Assembly (NCBI GenBank): GCA_037190485.1
Contig: JBBCJB010000037.1
Span: 62,001 to 126,000 of the forward strand
Source: Parapedobacter sp037190485
Lineage (GTDB): Bacteria > Bacteroidota > Bacteroidia > Sphingobacteriales > Sphingobacteriaceae
Length of the DNA stretch: 64,000 bases
Direction: 5' to 3'
Positions 27,411 through 35,668 of the stretch are shown in pieces. Position numbers and translations under genes: made by a program. The notes beneath the pieces were generated by a model, which saw only the letters and a list, made by a program, of their open reading frames with translations, searched no databases and had not been told where the DNA came from. The first letter of the stretch is position 1, and every line of letters begins with the position of its first letter.

Positions 27411-29096
27411 ATGTGTGGAATCATTGGTGCTTTTGACCTGAAAACTGCGGCGGAAGAATTGCGTCCGCAGGTGCTGAAGATGTCGAAGAAGATTCGTCAC
27501 CGCGGGCCGGACTGGTCCGGGATCTACAGTTCGGAGCGGGCCATCCTGGCGCATGAGCGCTTGGCGATCGTTGACCCCAAATCTGGCCAGCAGCCGCTGT
27601 ACAGCCCGAACCGAAACCTTGTGCTTGCGGTAAACGGCGAAATCTACAATCACCAGCAATTGCGGAATCAGCTGACCGGCTACGGGTTTTCCACACAGTG
27701 TGACAGCGAGGTGATCTTGGCGCTTTACGAGGCCAAGGGTCCGGCCTTTATCGAAGACCTGAATGGCATCTTTGCCTTTGCGTTATATGATTCGGAAAAA
27801 GACGCCTTCCTCGTGGCGCGCGACCACATGGGCATCATCCCGCTGTACATGGGCTGGGATGCCGATGGCACGTTCTACGTGGCTTCCGAGCTGAAGGCGC
27901 TCGAAGGGTATTGCACCCGCATCGAATCGTTCCCTCCGGGACACTATATCTATAGCCTCGAAGGCCAGCAGCCGCAGCGGTGGTATGCCCGCGATTGGGA
28001 ACGCTATGACAGCGTGAAGGACAACGAGACCGACTTGGCGGTTTTACGCAAGGGGCTGGAAGATGCGGTGCACCGCCAACTGATGTCTGACGTCCCTTAC
28101 GGCGTGCTGTTATCGGGCGGCCTGGACTCATCCGTAATCGCTGCCGTCACCAAGAAATTCGCGTCGCGGCGCATCGAATCGAACGATGTCGAGAAGGCTT
28201 GGTACCCACGGCTCCATTCGTTTGCCGTCGGGCTGCAGGGTTCGCCCGACTTGATCGCCGCGAAGAAAGCGGCCGATCACATCGGCACGATCCACCACGA
28301 GATCAACTTCACGATCCAGGAAGGCCTTGATGCCATCCGCGACGTGATCTACCACCTGGAAACGTACGACGTGACGACCATACGGGCGTCTACGCCGATG
28401 TACCTGTTGGCGCGCGTCATCAAGTCGATGGGCATCAAGATGGTGCTTTCCGGCGAGGGATCCGACGAGCTGTTCGGTGGTTACCTGTATTTCCACAAGG
28501 CGCCGAATGCGAAGGAATTCCACGAGGAGACGGTGCGCAAGCTCGGCAAGCTGCACCTCTACGACTGCCTGCGGGCCAACAAGGCCCTGGCCGCTTGGGG
28601 CGTCGAAGGCCGCGTACCGTTCCTTGACAAGGAGTTCATGGACATCGCCATGCGCCTGAACCCCGAAGACAAGATGATTCGCGAAGGGCGCATGGAGAAA
28701 TGGGTGGTGCGCAAGGCGTTCGAGGATTACCTGCCCGAAAGCATCGCTTGGCGGCAAAAGGAGCAGTTTTCGGACGGTGTGGGCTACAGCTGGATCGATA
28801 CGCTGAAAGCACAGGCCGCTGAGAAGGTGAGTGACGGGGAGTTGGCCGCGGCCGCCGCGCGTTTCCCGATCAACCCGCCGCAGAACAAGGAAGAATACCT
28901 GTACCGTTCCATCTTCGCCGAACACTTCCCGTCCGAAACCGCTGCGTTGACCGTTCCTTCGGTCAAGTCCGTGGCCTGCAGCACGCCGGAAGCGCTCGCG
29001 TGGGATGCATCGTTCCAGAACGTGAACGACCCCTCCGGACGCGCCGTGGCAAGCGTGCACAACGAAAGCTACGAGAAATCAATGGTCAATTTTTAA
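27411..29096 (+). CDS. asnB: Asparagine synthase B (glutamine-hydrolysing)
   Basis: This 561-residue enzyme makes asparagine from aspartate, ATP and glutamine. Cys2 in MCGIIGAF is the glutaminase nucleophile. The glutaminase domain includes HERLAIVDP and NGEIYNH. The synthetase domain has the ATP-pyrophosphatase loop LSGGLDSSVIAA (about 234-245) and the GEGSDELFGGYLYF segment (about 350-363). The size and the absence of extra domains match AsnB of amino-acid metabolism rather than the larger antibiotic or exopolysaccharide homologues. A strong hairpin terminator follows the stop codon. Confidence 0.97.
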   Translation: MCGIIGAFDLKTAAEELRPQVLKMSKKIRHRGPDWSGIYSSERAILAHERLAIVDPKSGQQPLYSPNRNLVLAVNGEIYNHQQLRNQLTGYGFSTQCDSEVILALYEAKGPAFIEDLNGIFAFALYDSEKDAFLVARDHMGIIPLYMGWDADGTFYVASELKALEGYCTRIESFPPGHYIYSLEGQQPQRWYARDWERYDSVKDNETDLAVLRKGLEDAVHRQLMSDVPYGVLLSGGLDSSVIAAVTKKFASRRIESNDVEKAWYPRLHSFAVGLQGSPDLIAAKKAADHIGTIHHEINFTIQEGLDAIRDVIYHLETYDVTTIRASTPMYLLARVIKSMGIKMVLSGEGSDELFGGYLYFHKAPNAKEFHEETVRKLGKLHLYDCLRANKALAAWGVEGRVPFLDKEFMDIAMRLNPEDKMIREGRMEKWVVRKAFEDYLPESIAWRQKEQFSDGVGYSWIDTLKAQAAEKVSDGELAAAAARFPINPPQNKEEYLYRSIFAEHFPSETAALTVPSVKSVACSTPEALAWDASFQNVNDPSGRAVASVHNESYEKSMVNF

Positions 29097-29116
29097 TTGT
29101 CTATCGTCAATCGATG

Positions 29117-29150
29117 AAAAGGCCGGAAAACGAAAATTTTCCGGCCTTTT
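29117..29150. terminator. Bidirectional terminator after asnB
   Basis: A 14-bp perfect stem, 29117-29130 with 29137-29150, encloses a six-base loop. The arms begin with AAAA and end with TTTT, so it works for asnB on the plus strand and for the convergent DUF1080 gene. Confidence 0.85.
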
Positions 29151-29177
29151 CAATCAACCACTCACCATTGGCCATCG

Positions 29178-29921
29178 TCAAAGCGGCCTGATCCAGACAT
29201 TCCGGAAACTTACCGCGTCCCCGTGATCCTGCAATACGATGGGGCCGGCGCCATGCGCCTTGTACTTGGGTAAGCCGATGAATTCGGTCGCGCCGTCGAA
29301 TTCGACGTTGTTCTGCACCAATACACCATTATGTAGCACGGTGATGCGCGCCTTGCTGATGAGCATACCGTCGGCATTGAAGCGTGGCGCCGTCCAGATG
29401 ACGTCGTAGGTCTGCCACTCGCCCGGTCCATTGCTGGCATTCACCAAGGGCATGCGCTGTTTGTAGAGGCTGGCCGCCTGGCCGTTGGAATACGTCCGGT
29501 TGTTGTAGCTGTCCAATACCTGCAATTCGTAAAGCCCTTGGTTGAAGATGCCGCTGTTGCCGCGCCCTTGACCCTCGCCCTTCACCTCGGTAGGGGTGCG
29601 CCACTCCACGTGCAATTGATAGTCCGTGAATTCCTGCTTGGTGCGGATGTTGCCCTTGCCTTTGACCACGGTGAACGCCCCGTCGGCCACCAGCCATTCC
29701 GCCGGCGAAGAACCGTCATTTGCGCTCACCCATTGATCGAGCGACGTGCCATCGAACAAGGCGATCGCATCCGACGGTGCACGGTTCGCATGGGTGGTCA
29801 CCACCCGGGGCTCCGGTTCCCATACTTCTGTCTCTTCCGGTTTCATCTTTGTCTGCTGTGCTAAAACCGGAACTGCCAATAGACCGGCAATCCCGGCTGT
29901 AATAATGGATTTCAGATTCAT
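29178..29921 (-). CDS. Exported DUF1080 (3-keto-disaccharide hydrolase-like) protein
   Basis: The protein has 247 residues with a signal peptide of about 21 residues ending at VLAQQ. The rest is one concanavalin-like beta-sandwich of the DUF1080 family, with the conserved starts ALFDGTSLDQWV (about 54-65) and FTDYQLHVEWRTP (about 98-110). GNSGIFNQGLYELQVLDS and a terminal IVLQDHGDAVSFRNVWI follow. Members cleave 3-keto-glycosides or bind glycans in the periplasm. It stands alone here, convergent with asnB. A precise substrate is unknown. Confidence 0.9.
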   Translation of the reverse strand: MNLKSIITAGIAGLLAVPVLAQQTKMKPEETEVWEPEPRVVTTHANRAPSDAIALFDGTSLDQWVSANDGSSPAEWLVADGAFTVVKGKGNIRTKQEFTDYQLHVEWRTPTEVKGEGQGRGNSGIFNQGLYELQVLDSYNNRTYSNGQAASLYKQRMPLVNASNGPGEWQTYDVIWTAPRFNADGMLISKARITVLHNGVLVQNNVEFDGATEFIGLPKYKAHGAGPIVLQDHGDAVSFRNVWIRPL

Positions 29922-29961
29922 CTTCTACTCGTTAACTTACCTTAAAACTTATGACTTATGA

Positions 29962-31134
29962 CTAACTGAATGCATTGATCCCCGTGATGTCCATGCCCGT
30001 TATCAACAGGTGGATGTCGTGCGTGCCTTCGTAGGTCACCACCGATTCCAGGTTCATCAGGTGCCGCATGACGGGGTAGTCGCCGGTGATGCCCATGGCG
30101 CCCAGCACCTGGCGCGCTTCGCGGGCCACATGGAGGGCAGTGGCCACGCTATTGCGCTTGGCCATCGATATCTGCGCCGGGGTCGCCCGGTCCTCGTTCT
30201 TGAGTGTGGCCAGCCGCCATACCAACAACTGCCCCTTGGTGATCTCCGTGAGCATCTCGGCGAGCTTCTTTTGCTGCAGCTGGAAGCCGCCGATCGGTTT
30301 GCCGAATTGCTCGCGCTGCTTCGCATACCGCACGGCCGCATCGTAGCAATCCATCGCTGCGCCCAGTGCCCCCCAAGCGATGCCGTACCGCGCCTGGTTC
30401 AGGCAACTGAGCGGACCGCGCATGCCGGTCACGCCCGGCAGGATGTGCGTTTTGGGCACGCGTACGTTGTCAAACACCAATTCACCGGTGGCCGATGCGC
30501 GCAGGCTCCATTTATTGTGCGTTTCGGGTGTGCTGAACCCTTCCATGCCGCGCTCCACGATCAGCCCCTGTACCTTTCCGTCCAGGTTTTTGGCCCAGAC
30601 CACGGCGATGTCGGCGAAAGGCGCATTGGATATCCACAACTTGGCACCGTTGAGCACGACATGCTCGCCCGCATCGGCAAAGCGTGTTTCCATGCCCGCC
30701 GGATTGGAACCGTGGTTCGGTTCAGTGAGGCCGAAACAACCGATCAATTCGCCGCTCGCCAGTTTCGGCAGGTACCGTTGTTTTTGCTCCTCGCTTCCGA
30801 AGGCATGGATCGGGTACATCACCAGCGACCCCTGCACCGACGCGGTGGATCGGATGCCCGAATCGCCGCGTTCCAGCTCCTGCATCATGATACCGTAGGC
30901 GAGGTAGTCCAGCCCCGCGCCGCCATAGGCTTCCGGGATGGTGGGGCCAAAGACCCCGAGCTCGGCCATGCCCGCCAGCAGCTGCTTCGGGAATTCGGCG
31001 CGCTGCGCATGATCTTCGATGATGGGAGAGAGCGCCTTGTTGACCCACTGCCGCACGCTGTCGCGGATGAGCAGGTGTTCTTGACCGATGAGTTCATCGA
31101 GCAGGTAATAATCCGGCGCATGGTATTGGCTCAT
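29962..31134 (-). CDS. Acyl-CoA dehydrogenase, glutaryl-CoA dehydrogenase type
   Basis: This 390-residue FAD enzyme has the full acyl-CoA dehydrogenase layout. FAD/substrate segments include FGLTEPNHGSNP (about 133-144) and LWISNAPFADIAVVWAK. The C-terminal catalytic glutamate is in TYEGTHDIHLLITGMDITG (about 370), the position and context seen in glutaryl-CoA dehydrogenases. The early segment STASVQGSLVMYPIHAFGSE is also typical of that branch. It would act in lysine or tryptophan degradation, oxidising and decarboxylating glutaryl-CoA to crotonyl-CoA. Other short-chain substrates cannot be excluded. The 370 bases upstream carry a 21-bp repeat array. Confidence 0.88.
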   Translation of the reverse strand: MSQYHAPDYYLLDELIGQEHLLIRDSVRQWVNKALSPIIEDHAQRAEFPKQLLAGMAELGVFGPTIPEAYGGAGLDYLAYGIMMQELERGDSGIRSTASVQGSLVMYPIHAFGSEEQKQRYLPKLASGELIGCFGLTEPNHGSNPAGMETRFADAGEHVVLNGAKLWISNAPFADIAVVWAKNLDGKVQGLIVERGMEGFSTPETHNKWSLRASATGELVFDNVRVPKTHILPGVTGMRGPLSCLNQARYGIAWGALGAAMDCYDAAVRYAKQREQFGKPIGGFQLQQKKLAEMLTEITKGQLLVWRLATLKNEDRATPAQISMAKRNSVATALHVAREARQVLGAMGITGDYPVMRHLMNLESVVTYEGTHDIHLLITGMDITGINAFS

Positions 31135-31145
31135 ATGACAACAAG

Positions 31146-31508
31146 TTGGCCTACAAGTATAGGTATAAATTTCAAGAATCGCGAGCGGGAAGGAAGTATG
31201 CGTCGTTTTGCTTACCTGAAGGATTGGCGATTACACATGCAGGATCGGCAATAACGCATGAAGGAATTGCAAAAACACATGCAGTATTTGCAAAAGCACA
31301 TGAGGTATTTGCAAAAGCACATGCAGGAATCGCAATAACACATGCAGGATTGGCCATAACGCATGCAGGATTGGCCATAACGCATGACGATTACGGAATC
31401 ACGCCTGCGCATCAGCGCATCCTGCCCGTACATCCGGCCATCCCGAAAGCGCATTTCCGGCGTGCACTTGCGGATGCGGCCTTTTTTACATACGTTTGGC
31501 CTCCATGA
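31146..31508 (+). CDS. Possible heptapeptide-repeat ORF ahead of folB
   Basis: A frame of up to 120 codons crosses all eight 21-bp units and translates as [GV]-hydrophobic-A-[IK]-[TA]-H-[AE] repeated eight times. Diverged continuations (ITPA, ILPV, IPKA) follow. Its TGA at 31506-31508 overlaps the folB ATG in ATGA. There is no good start (the longest version begins TTG), no promoter box and no ribosome-binding site. Because 21 is a multiple of three, an open frame is expected from any stop-free unit. I consider it doubtful as a gene. Confidence 0.2.
   Translation: MAYKYRYKFQESRAGRKYASFCLPEGLAITHAGSAITHEGIAKTHAVFAKAHEVFAKAHAGIAITHAGLAITHAGLAITHDDYGITPAHQRILPVHPAIPKAHFRRALADAAFFTYVWPP
31222..31389. 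repeat. Eight contiguous 21-bp direct repeats
   Basis: Eight units start at 31222, 31243, 31264, 31285, 31306, 31327, 31348 and 31369 without spacers. They share a core AAC/G-CATG-AG, with units 7 and 8 nearly identical (GATTGGCCATAACGCATG). The period equals two helical turns and seven codons. The region between the dehydrogenase gene and folB holds nothing else that is clear apart from the folB promoter. The units read without stops on both strands, as heptapeptides such as GLAITHA on the plus strand and MANPACV on the minus strand. Confidence 0.95.
31491..31498 (+). promoter_or_regulatory. Predicted -7 box of folB
   Basis: TACGTTTG matches TAnnTTTG. The ATG at 31505 follows after six nucleotides, so the TTG at 31496 inside the box cannot be the start. 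Confidence 0.6.
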
Positions 31509-31876
31509 GTACCATCACACAGACCGTTGCGCTTACCGATGCACGGTTTTATGCCTACCACGGCTATTATCCCGAGGAGCAGGTATGGGGCAACGAATTT
31601 TTCGTCTCCATCCAGGCATCATTCAGCCCCGATCGCGTCGACCCCGATGACCTGGACAGCATCCTGAATTATGAAGAACTTTACGCCGTGGCAAGATCCG
31701 TGATGGGCGATGCGCCCGAAAAACTGCTCGAAACATTGGCGGAGCGGATGTTGGACGAGGTGCGGCGGCGGTTCGGCTATGTGGATGCGTTGAGCGCTAC
31801 CATCCACAAGACACGGCCGCCTTTCGGCGGCGATGCGGTGGGCGCCAAGGTGTCTTTGGCGTGGACAAAAACCTAA
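31505..31876 (+). CDS. folB: Dihydroneopterin aldolase
   Basis: This 123-residue enzyme cleaves dihydroneopterin to hydroxymethyl-dihydropterin and glycolaldehyde in folate synthesis. The start MSTITQTVALTDARFYAYHG is followed by the conserved EEQVWGNEFFV segment with the active-site Glu (about 26-27). LDSILNYEELYAV (about 51-63), the ARSVMGDAPEKLLETLAE helix and the late KTRPPFGG with the conserved Lys complete the family pattern. The length is normal for the octameric family. Its promoter sits directly before the ATG. A T-rich hairpin follows the stop. Confidence 0.92.
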   Translation: MSTITQTVALTDARFYAYHGYYPEEQVWGNEFFVSIQASFSPDRVDPDDLDSILNYEELYAVARSVMGDAPEKLLETLAERMLDEVRRRFGYVDALSATIHKTRPPFGGDAVGAKVSLAWTKT

Positions 31877-31877
31877 A

Positions 31878-31908
31878 CAAGACATTTTGTCTTGATATTT
31901 TTATTTTT
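31878..31908 (+). terminator. Probable terminator after folB
   Basis: CAAGACA (31878-31884) pairs with TGTCTTG (31888-31894) around TTT, followed by a T-rich run to 31908. It overlaps the last bases downstream of the folB stop and precedes the heat-shock gene. Confidence 0.6.
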
Positions 31909-31945
31909 AACGCCATAAAGTCAGTATAATTTCCTGTTTTCCCTG

Positions 31946-31975
31946 TTGGTACACGGTTTGAACAATCCGTACCAA
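31946..31975. promoter_or_regulatory. Inverted repeat in the leader of the small heat-shock gene
   Basis: TTGGTAC at 31946-31952 is mirrored by GTACCAA at 31969-31975, and the symmetry continues outward with one base slipped (CTGT...ACAG). It lies 33 nucleotides before the hsp20 ATG. It could be an operator, or a leader hairpin that responds to temperature. Confidence 0.5.
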
Positions 31976-32008
31976 ACAGTAATTAAAAATAGATAGGAGG
32001 ATTATAAA

Positions 32009-32449
32009 ATGACTTTGGTAAAATTTGCAAACGGAAACAAGAACAGGAGCGTGGACAACTGGGTGAACGACTTCTTCAGCCCCGTATTCGGTGAATCATT
32101 CTTGGGCGATCGTTTCATTTCGCGCGTACCGGCGGTGAACGTGGCCGAGACCAACGAGGCTTACCACATCGAGTTGGCCGCCCCCGGCTTGGACAAAGGC
32201 GATTTCAAGATCAACGTGGATGGCGATGTACTGACGATCTCGGGCGAGAAGAAAGCCGAAAACAGGGACGAAGGCAAGAAGTACAGCAAGCGCGAGTACA
32301 GCTACACCTCGTTCACGCGCTCATTCACCTTGCCCGATAGCATCGACCACGGCAGCATCGACGCCAACTACCAGGACGGGGTGCTGAAGCTCACCATCGC
32401 CAAGAAAGAAGAGGCAAAGGTCGCTTCCCGGTTGATCGAGGTGAAATAA
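32009..32449 (+). CDS. Small heat-shock protein (Hsp20/alpha-crystallin family)
   Basis: The 146-residue chaperone holds denatured proteins under stress. The alpha-crystallin domain spans about 40-135, beginning PAVNVAETNEAYHIELAAPG. It includes LTISGEKKAE and ends with the DGVLKLTIAKKE strand, then the VASRLIEVK tail. The N-terminal arm is short. The ATG at 32009 is fixed by a strong AGGAGG at 31995-32000 with eight bases of spacing, which is unusual in this phylum. An inverted repeat in the leader may regulate it. Confidence 0.95.
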   Translation: MTLVKFANGNKNRSVDNWVNDFFSPVFGESFLGDRFISRVPAVNVAETNEAYHIELAAPGLDKGDFKINVDGDVLTISGEKKAENRDEGKKYSKREYSYTSFTRSFTLPDSIDHGSIDANYQDGVLKLTIAKKEEAKVASRLIEVK

Positions 32450-32502
32450 GGGGTTGTACCCTAAACGATTAGTGTTGTAGGATTAAGTGCGGTTGAATCG
32501 GG

Positions 32503-32535
32503 AAACCCGCTTGGACGATGAGTCCGGCGGGTTTT
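32503..32535. terminator. Bidirectional terminator between hsp20 and the thioesterase gene
   Basis: AAACCCGC (32503-32510) pairs with GCGGGTTT (32527-32534), and an inner GGAC/GTCC stem caps the hairpin. T residues follow on both strands. It separates the two convergent genes. Confidence 0.8.
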
Positions 32536-32555
32536 GCCGTTACATTCAATCCGGT

Positions 32556-32996
32556 TCAGGCGGTCACTTCCTCGTAGTCTTCTCCTTTCGGCAGCCGCTC
32601 CACGATGGCCTGCCACTCCGCGGGCAATGCCGTGAGCTTTCGCCGCCCGAGGTCCATCCAAGCACCGTCTACATGCACGACCGCGCATTTGGTGCCGTCG
32701 GAACGGAAGATTTCGTGACGGAACGAAAACCGGGAGTTGACCGTATTGTACCTGGTCATCACCACGGTGACCCGTACATCATCGTTCAGGTGCACTTCCC
32801 GCAGGTAGATCAGTTCTTCCCGGAACAGGATCGGCCCAATGTTCCGTTCGGCGATCTTCTCGATCGAAAGCCCCATTTCCCTGAGCATGTTGGTCCGTGC
32901 CTGCGCACAGAAATCGGCATACGCCGAATGCCGCAGGTGCCGGTTGGCATCGATCTGGGCCCAAATCACCTGCCCTTCGTAAAACACGTGTTCCAT
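32556..32996 (-). CDS. Acyl-CoA thioesterase (4-hydroxybenzoyl-CoA thioesterase type hot-dog fold)
   Basis: The protein starts MEHVFYEGQVIWAQIDANRH and has 146 residues. The hot-dog helix is AQIDANRHLRHSAYADFCAQ (about 13-32), with the catalytic Asp in QIDANRH. Typical later strands follow, such as DVRVTVVMTRYNTVNSRFSF, and an AVVHVDGAWMDL segment. It probably releases free acid from an acyl-CoA. The ATG at 32996 is supported by a -7 box four nucleotides upstream. A longer frame with 20 extra residues was rejected. It is divergent from the ligase-associated exonuclease gene. Confidence 0.88.
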   Translation of the reverse strand: MEHVFYEGQVIWAQIDANRHLRHSAYADFCAQARTNMLREMGLSIEKIAERNIGPILFREELIYLREVHLNDDVRVTVVMTRYNTVNSRFSFRHEIFRSDGTKCAVVHVDGAWMDLGRRKLTALPAEWQAIVERLPKGEDYEEVTA

Positions 32997-33000
32997 GAGC

Positions 33001-33008
33001 CAAACATA
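33001..33008 (-). promoter_or_regulatory. Predicted -7 box of the thioesterase gene
   Basis: The minus strand reads TATGTTTG, a full consensus match ending four nucleotides before the ATG at 32996. Confidence 0.6.
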
Positions 33009-33055
33009 ACAATTATCGGCGTAAACCAATGTGCCCGATTTTTGTTTAGCTATCA

Positions 33056-34051
33056 ATGTTATTGGAATTCACCGAACGCGGTATTTTTTGCCCGCAGGCC
33101 GATGTGTACATCGACCCCTGGAAGCCGGTGGCCCATGCGGTCATCACACACGGCCACAGCGACCACGCCCGGTGGGGGATGGGGCGATACCTGTGCCATC
33201 GCGACACCGAACCCATCCTTCGGCTGCGGCTGGGCCCCGACATCGTTTGCCAACCGGTGGATTACAAGGAGACGGTAATCGTCAATGGCGTCAGCATCAG
33301 CTTGCATCCCGCGGGGCACATCATCGGTTCGGCGCAGGTAAGGCTCGAGTACAAGGGCGAGGTCTGGGTGGTTTCTGGCGATTACAAGCTGGCCACCGAC
33401 GGGCTGAGCCAACCCTACGAGCCGGTACGTTGCCACCATTTCGTGACCGAATCGACCTTCGGCCTGCCCATCTACCGGTTCCCCGAACCGCTCCAGGTCT
33501 TTGCCGACATGAATGCCTGGTGGGCAGCGAATGCAGCCGAAGGCTACAATACCGTCTTGCTGGGCTATGCACTCGGCAAGTCTCAGGCCATCCTGCAGCA
33601 CCTGGACCCCGCCATCGGGCCGGTGTTCCTCCATGGTGCGGTGGCCAATGTGAACGCCGCCCTGGCGACGATCGGCAAGGATTTCCGGGGCGAGCGTATC
33701 ACCGCTGAAACCGACCGGAATGCGGTGAAGGGTGCAGCCATCGTGGCACCGCCATCCGCCCTCGGTTCGCCCTGGCTCCGGAAAATGGTGCCTTACCGCA
33801 TCGCCATGTGCAGCGGCTGGATGCAGCTGCGGGGCGCCAGGCGGCGCAAGGGCGTGGACCGCGGCTTCGTGCTGTCCGATCATTGCGATTGGGACCAGCT
33901 CAATCGCGCGGTGGCGGCCACGGGGGCCGATCAGGTTTACGTAACCCACGGCTATGAAGGGCCGTTTGCCCGCTGGCTGCGCGAACAGCACGGTATCCAG
34001 GCCACGGAAGTGCATTTGCAGGGTACGGAAACCACGGAGGATGAGGCATGA
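33056..34051 (+). CDS. Ligase-associated DNA damage response exonuclease (MBL fold)
   Basis: This 331-residue metallo-beta-lactamase-fold protein has the zinc motif THGHSDHAR at residues 31-39. Further histidines lie in the HPAGHIIGSAQ segment (about 83-93). The later segment LSDHCDWDQL and YVTHGYEGPF are typical of the beta-CASP-related nuclease branch. It is the first of four genes that form the known ligase-associated repair cluster. Its stop overlaps the ligase start in ATGA. It is expected to trim DNA ends before ligation. A weak -7 box (GATTTTTG at 33037-33044) precedes the ATG. Confidence 0.93.
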   Translation: MLLEFTERGIFCPQADVYIDPWKPVAHAVITHGHSDHARWGMGRYLCHRDTEPILRLRLGPDIVCQPVDYKETVIVNGVSISLHPAGHIIGSAQVRLEYKGEVWVVSGDYKLATDGLSQPYEPVRCHHFVTESTFGLPIYRFPEPLQVFADMNAWWAANAAEGYNTVLLGYALGKSQAILQHLDPAIGPVFLHGAVANVNAALATIGKDFRGERITAETDRNAVKGAAIVAPPSALGSPWLRKMVPYRIAMCSGWMQLRGARRRKGVDRGFVLSDHCDWDQLNRAVAATGADQVYVTHGYEGPFARWLREQHGIQATEVHLQGTETTEDEA

Positions 34052-35649
34052 AGCGATTTGCCCGGCTGTTTACGGCCATCGACCAGACCACGAAGACCAA
34101 CGACAAGGTGGCGGCGATCGTCGATTACCTGAAGGATAGCGATGACCGGAGCAGCCTCTATGCGATCGCCCTGCTGATCGGCAACCGGCCCAAGCGCCCG
34201 GTAAACACCACCTTGCTCAAGCAATGGGCCGCCGAACTGGCCGGCATCCCGTTTTGGCTCTTCGAGGAATCCTACCATGTGGTAGGCGACCTGGCCGAAT
34301 CGATAACGCTCGTATTGCCGCCCCCGACCACCGGCGCGGACTACCCGCTGCCGGACGTGATCGAACGGCTGGCCGGGCTTCCCGAGCTGGAAGAAGTACG
34401 CAAAAAGGAGTTCATCGTGCGCCATTGGCTGGAGCTGGATGCCGACCAGCGGTTCGTATTCACGAAGCTGATCACCGGCAATTTCAGGATGGGCGTATCC
34501 CGCCAGCTCGTCACCAAGGCGCTGGCGAAACACCTGGATATGGATGAATCGGCCGTAGCCCATCGGTTGATGGGCAAATGGGTGGCGGCGGATGAAACCC
34601 TGGAATCGTTGTTTGCAGAGCGACCTGACGGCACTCGGGACTTCCAGCCCTATCCGTTTTACCTGGCCTACGCGCTGGAAGGCGAGCCCGAATCGCTGGG
34701 CGCTATCGACGACTGGTACATCGAGAAGAAACTGGACGGCATCCGCGGCCAGCTCATCGTACGCAACGGGCAGCTGTTCATTTGGAGCCGGGGCGAAGAC
34801 CTGCTGACCGACAAGTTCCCGGAATTTGCGGGCCTAGCCAACGCATTGCCTGACGGGACGGTCATCGACGGCGAGATCATCCCCTGGCGGGATGGGCGCC
34901 CCTTACCCTTCCAGGTGATGCAGACCCGCATCGGCCGGAAGAACCTATCCCAGCGGCAGCTGAAGGAAGCGCCATTGGTGATGGTGTGTTACGACCTGCT
35001 GGAATGGCAAGGCACGGACATCCGTGAAAAACCGCTGCAGGGACGCCGGGAAATCCTGGAGACGCTGCTCGCTTCAATTAAGCTGGCGCATGGCGTATTG
35101 TTGCTATCGGCCACCTTGGCGTTCAACCAGTGGAATGAAGTGGAGGTGTTCCGCAAGCAAGCACGCGGATTCCATTGTGAGGGCGTGATGCTGAAGCGGC
35201 GCGACAGCGCCTACGGCACCGGCAGACGGAAAGGTGGCTGGTGGAAATGGAAGACCGATCCGCTCACGGTGGATGGCGTGCTGATCTACGCCCAAAGCGG
35301 CCATGGGCGCCGCGCGAACCTGTATACGGATTACACCTTTGCCGTCTGGGACGACGCCGGGGCGCTCGTGCCGTTCGCGAAAGCCTACTCCGGGCTCACC
35401 GACAAGGAAATCGCCGAATTGGACAACTGGATAAAACGCCATACGATCGACAAGTTCGGTCCGGTGCGGAGCGTGACCCCGCACCACGTTTTCGAGATCG
35501 CGTTCGAGGGCATCCAGCAAAGCACAAGGCACAAGTCGGGCGTCGCCTTGCGCTTCCCCCGGATCCTGCGCTGGCGACGCGACAAATCGGTGGATGAGGC
35601 GAACACCAAATCGGATTTGCTGCAGCTGATCGCCGCGGTGAACGGCTGA
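34048..35649 (+). CDS. ATP-dependent DNA ligase (ligase-associated repair cluster)
   Basis: This 533-residue LigB-type ligase has an N-terminal helical DNA-binding domain (about 1-200). The adenylation motif is KLDGIR, with the nucleotidyl Lys at residue 228. Later motifs are FIWSRGEDL, DGEIIPWRDG, EGVMLKRRDS and WWKWKTDPL. The C-terminal OB domain ends SVDEANTKSDLLQLIA. It seals nicks with ATP, unlike the NAD-dependent replicative ligase LigA. The start overlaps the exonuclease stop by four bases. The partners are an MBL exonuclease, a DEXH helicase and the PdeM nuclease. Confidence 0.95.
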   Translation: MKRFARLFTAIDQTTKTNDKVAAIVDYLKDSDDRSSLYAIALLIGNRPKRPVNTTLLKQWAAELAGIPFWLFEESYHVVGDLAESITLVLPPPTTGADYPLPDVIERLAGLPELEEVRKKEFIVRHWLELDADQRFVFTKLITGNFRMGVSRQLVTKALAKHLDMDESAVAHRLMGKWVAADETLESLFAERPDGTRDFQPYPFYLAYALEGEPESLGAIDDWYIEKKLDGIRGQLIVRNGQLFIWSRGEDLLTDKFPEFAGLANALPDGTVIDGEIIPWRDGRPLPFQVMQTRIGRKNLSQRQLKEAPLVMVCYDLLEWQGTDIREKPLQGRREILETLLASIKLAHGVLLLSATLAFNQWNEVEVFRKQARGFHCEGVMLKRRDSAYGTGRRKGGWWKWKTDPLTVDGVLIYAQSGHGRRANLYTDYTFAVWDDAGALVPFAKAYSGLTDKEIAELDNWIKRHTIDKFGPVRSVTPHHVFEIAFEGIQQSTRHKSGVALRFPRILRWRRDKSVDEANTKSDLLQLIAAVNG

Positions 35650-35654
35650 AATCG

Positions 35655-35662
35655 TACATTTG
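35655..35662 (+). promoter_or_regulatory. Internal -7 box before the DEXH helicase gene
   Basis: TACATTTG matches TAnnTTTG, right after the ligase stop. The helicase ATG at 35669 follows after six nucleotides, so the helicase and PdeM genes may be transcribed separately from the exonuclease and ligase. Confidence 0.55.
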
Positions 35663-35668
35663 CAGGGC

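Noticed and set aside
31172..31378. Minus-strand ORF with MANPACV repeats
   Set aside because: It is a consequence of the 21-bp period and of stop-free units, without a start signal or promoter.
31222..31389. CRISPR array
   Set aside because: The 21-bp units are contiguous, with no spacers between them and no cas genes nearby.
31892..31930. Sigma-70-like TTGATA and TATAAT before hsp20
   Set aside because: The spacer is 27 bases rather than about 17, and the TTGATA is part of the folB terminator.
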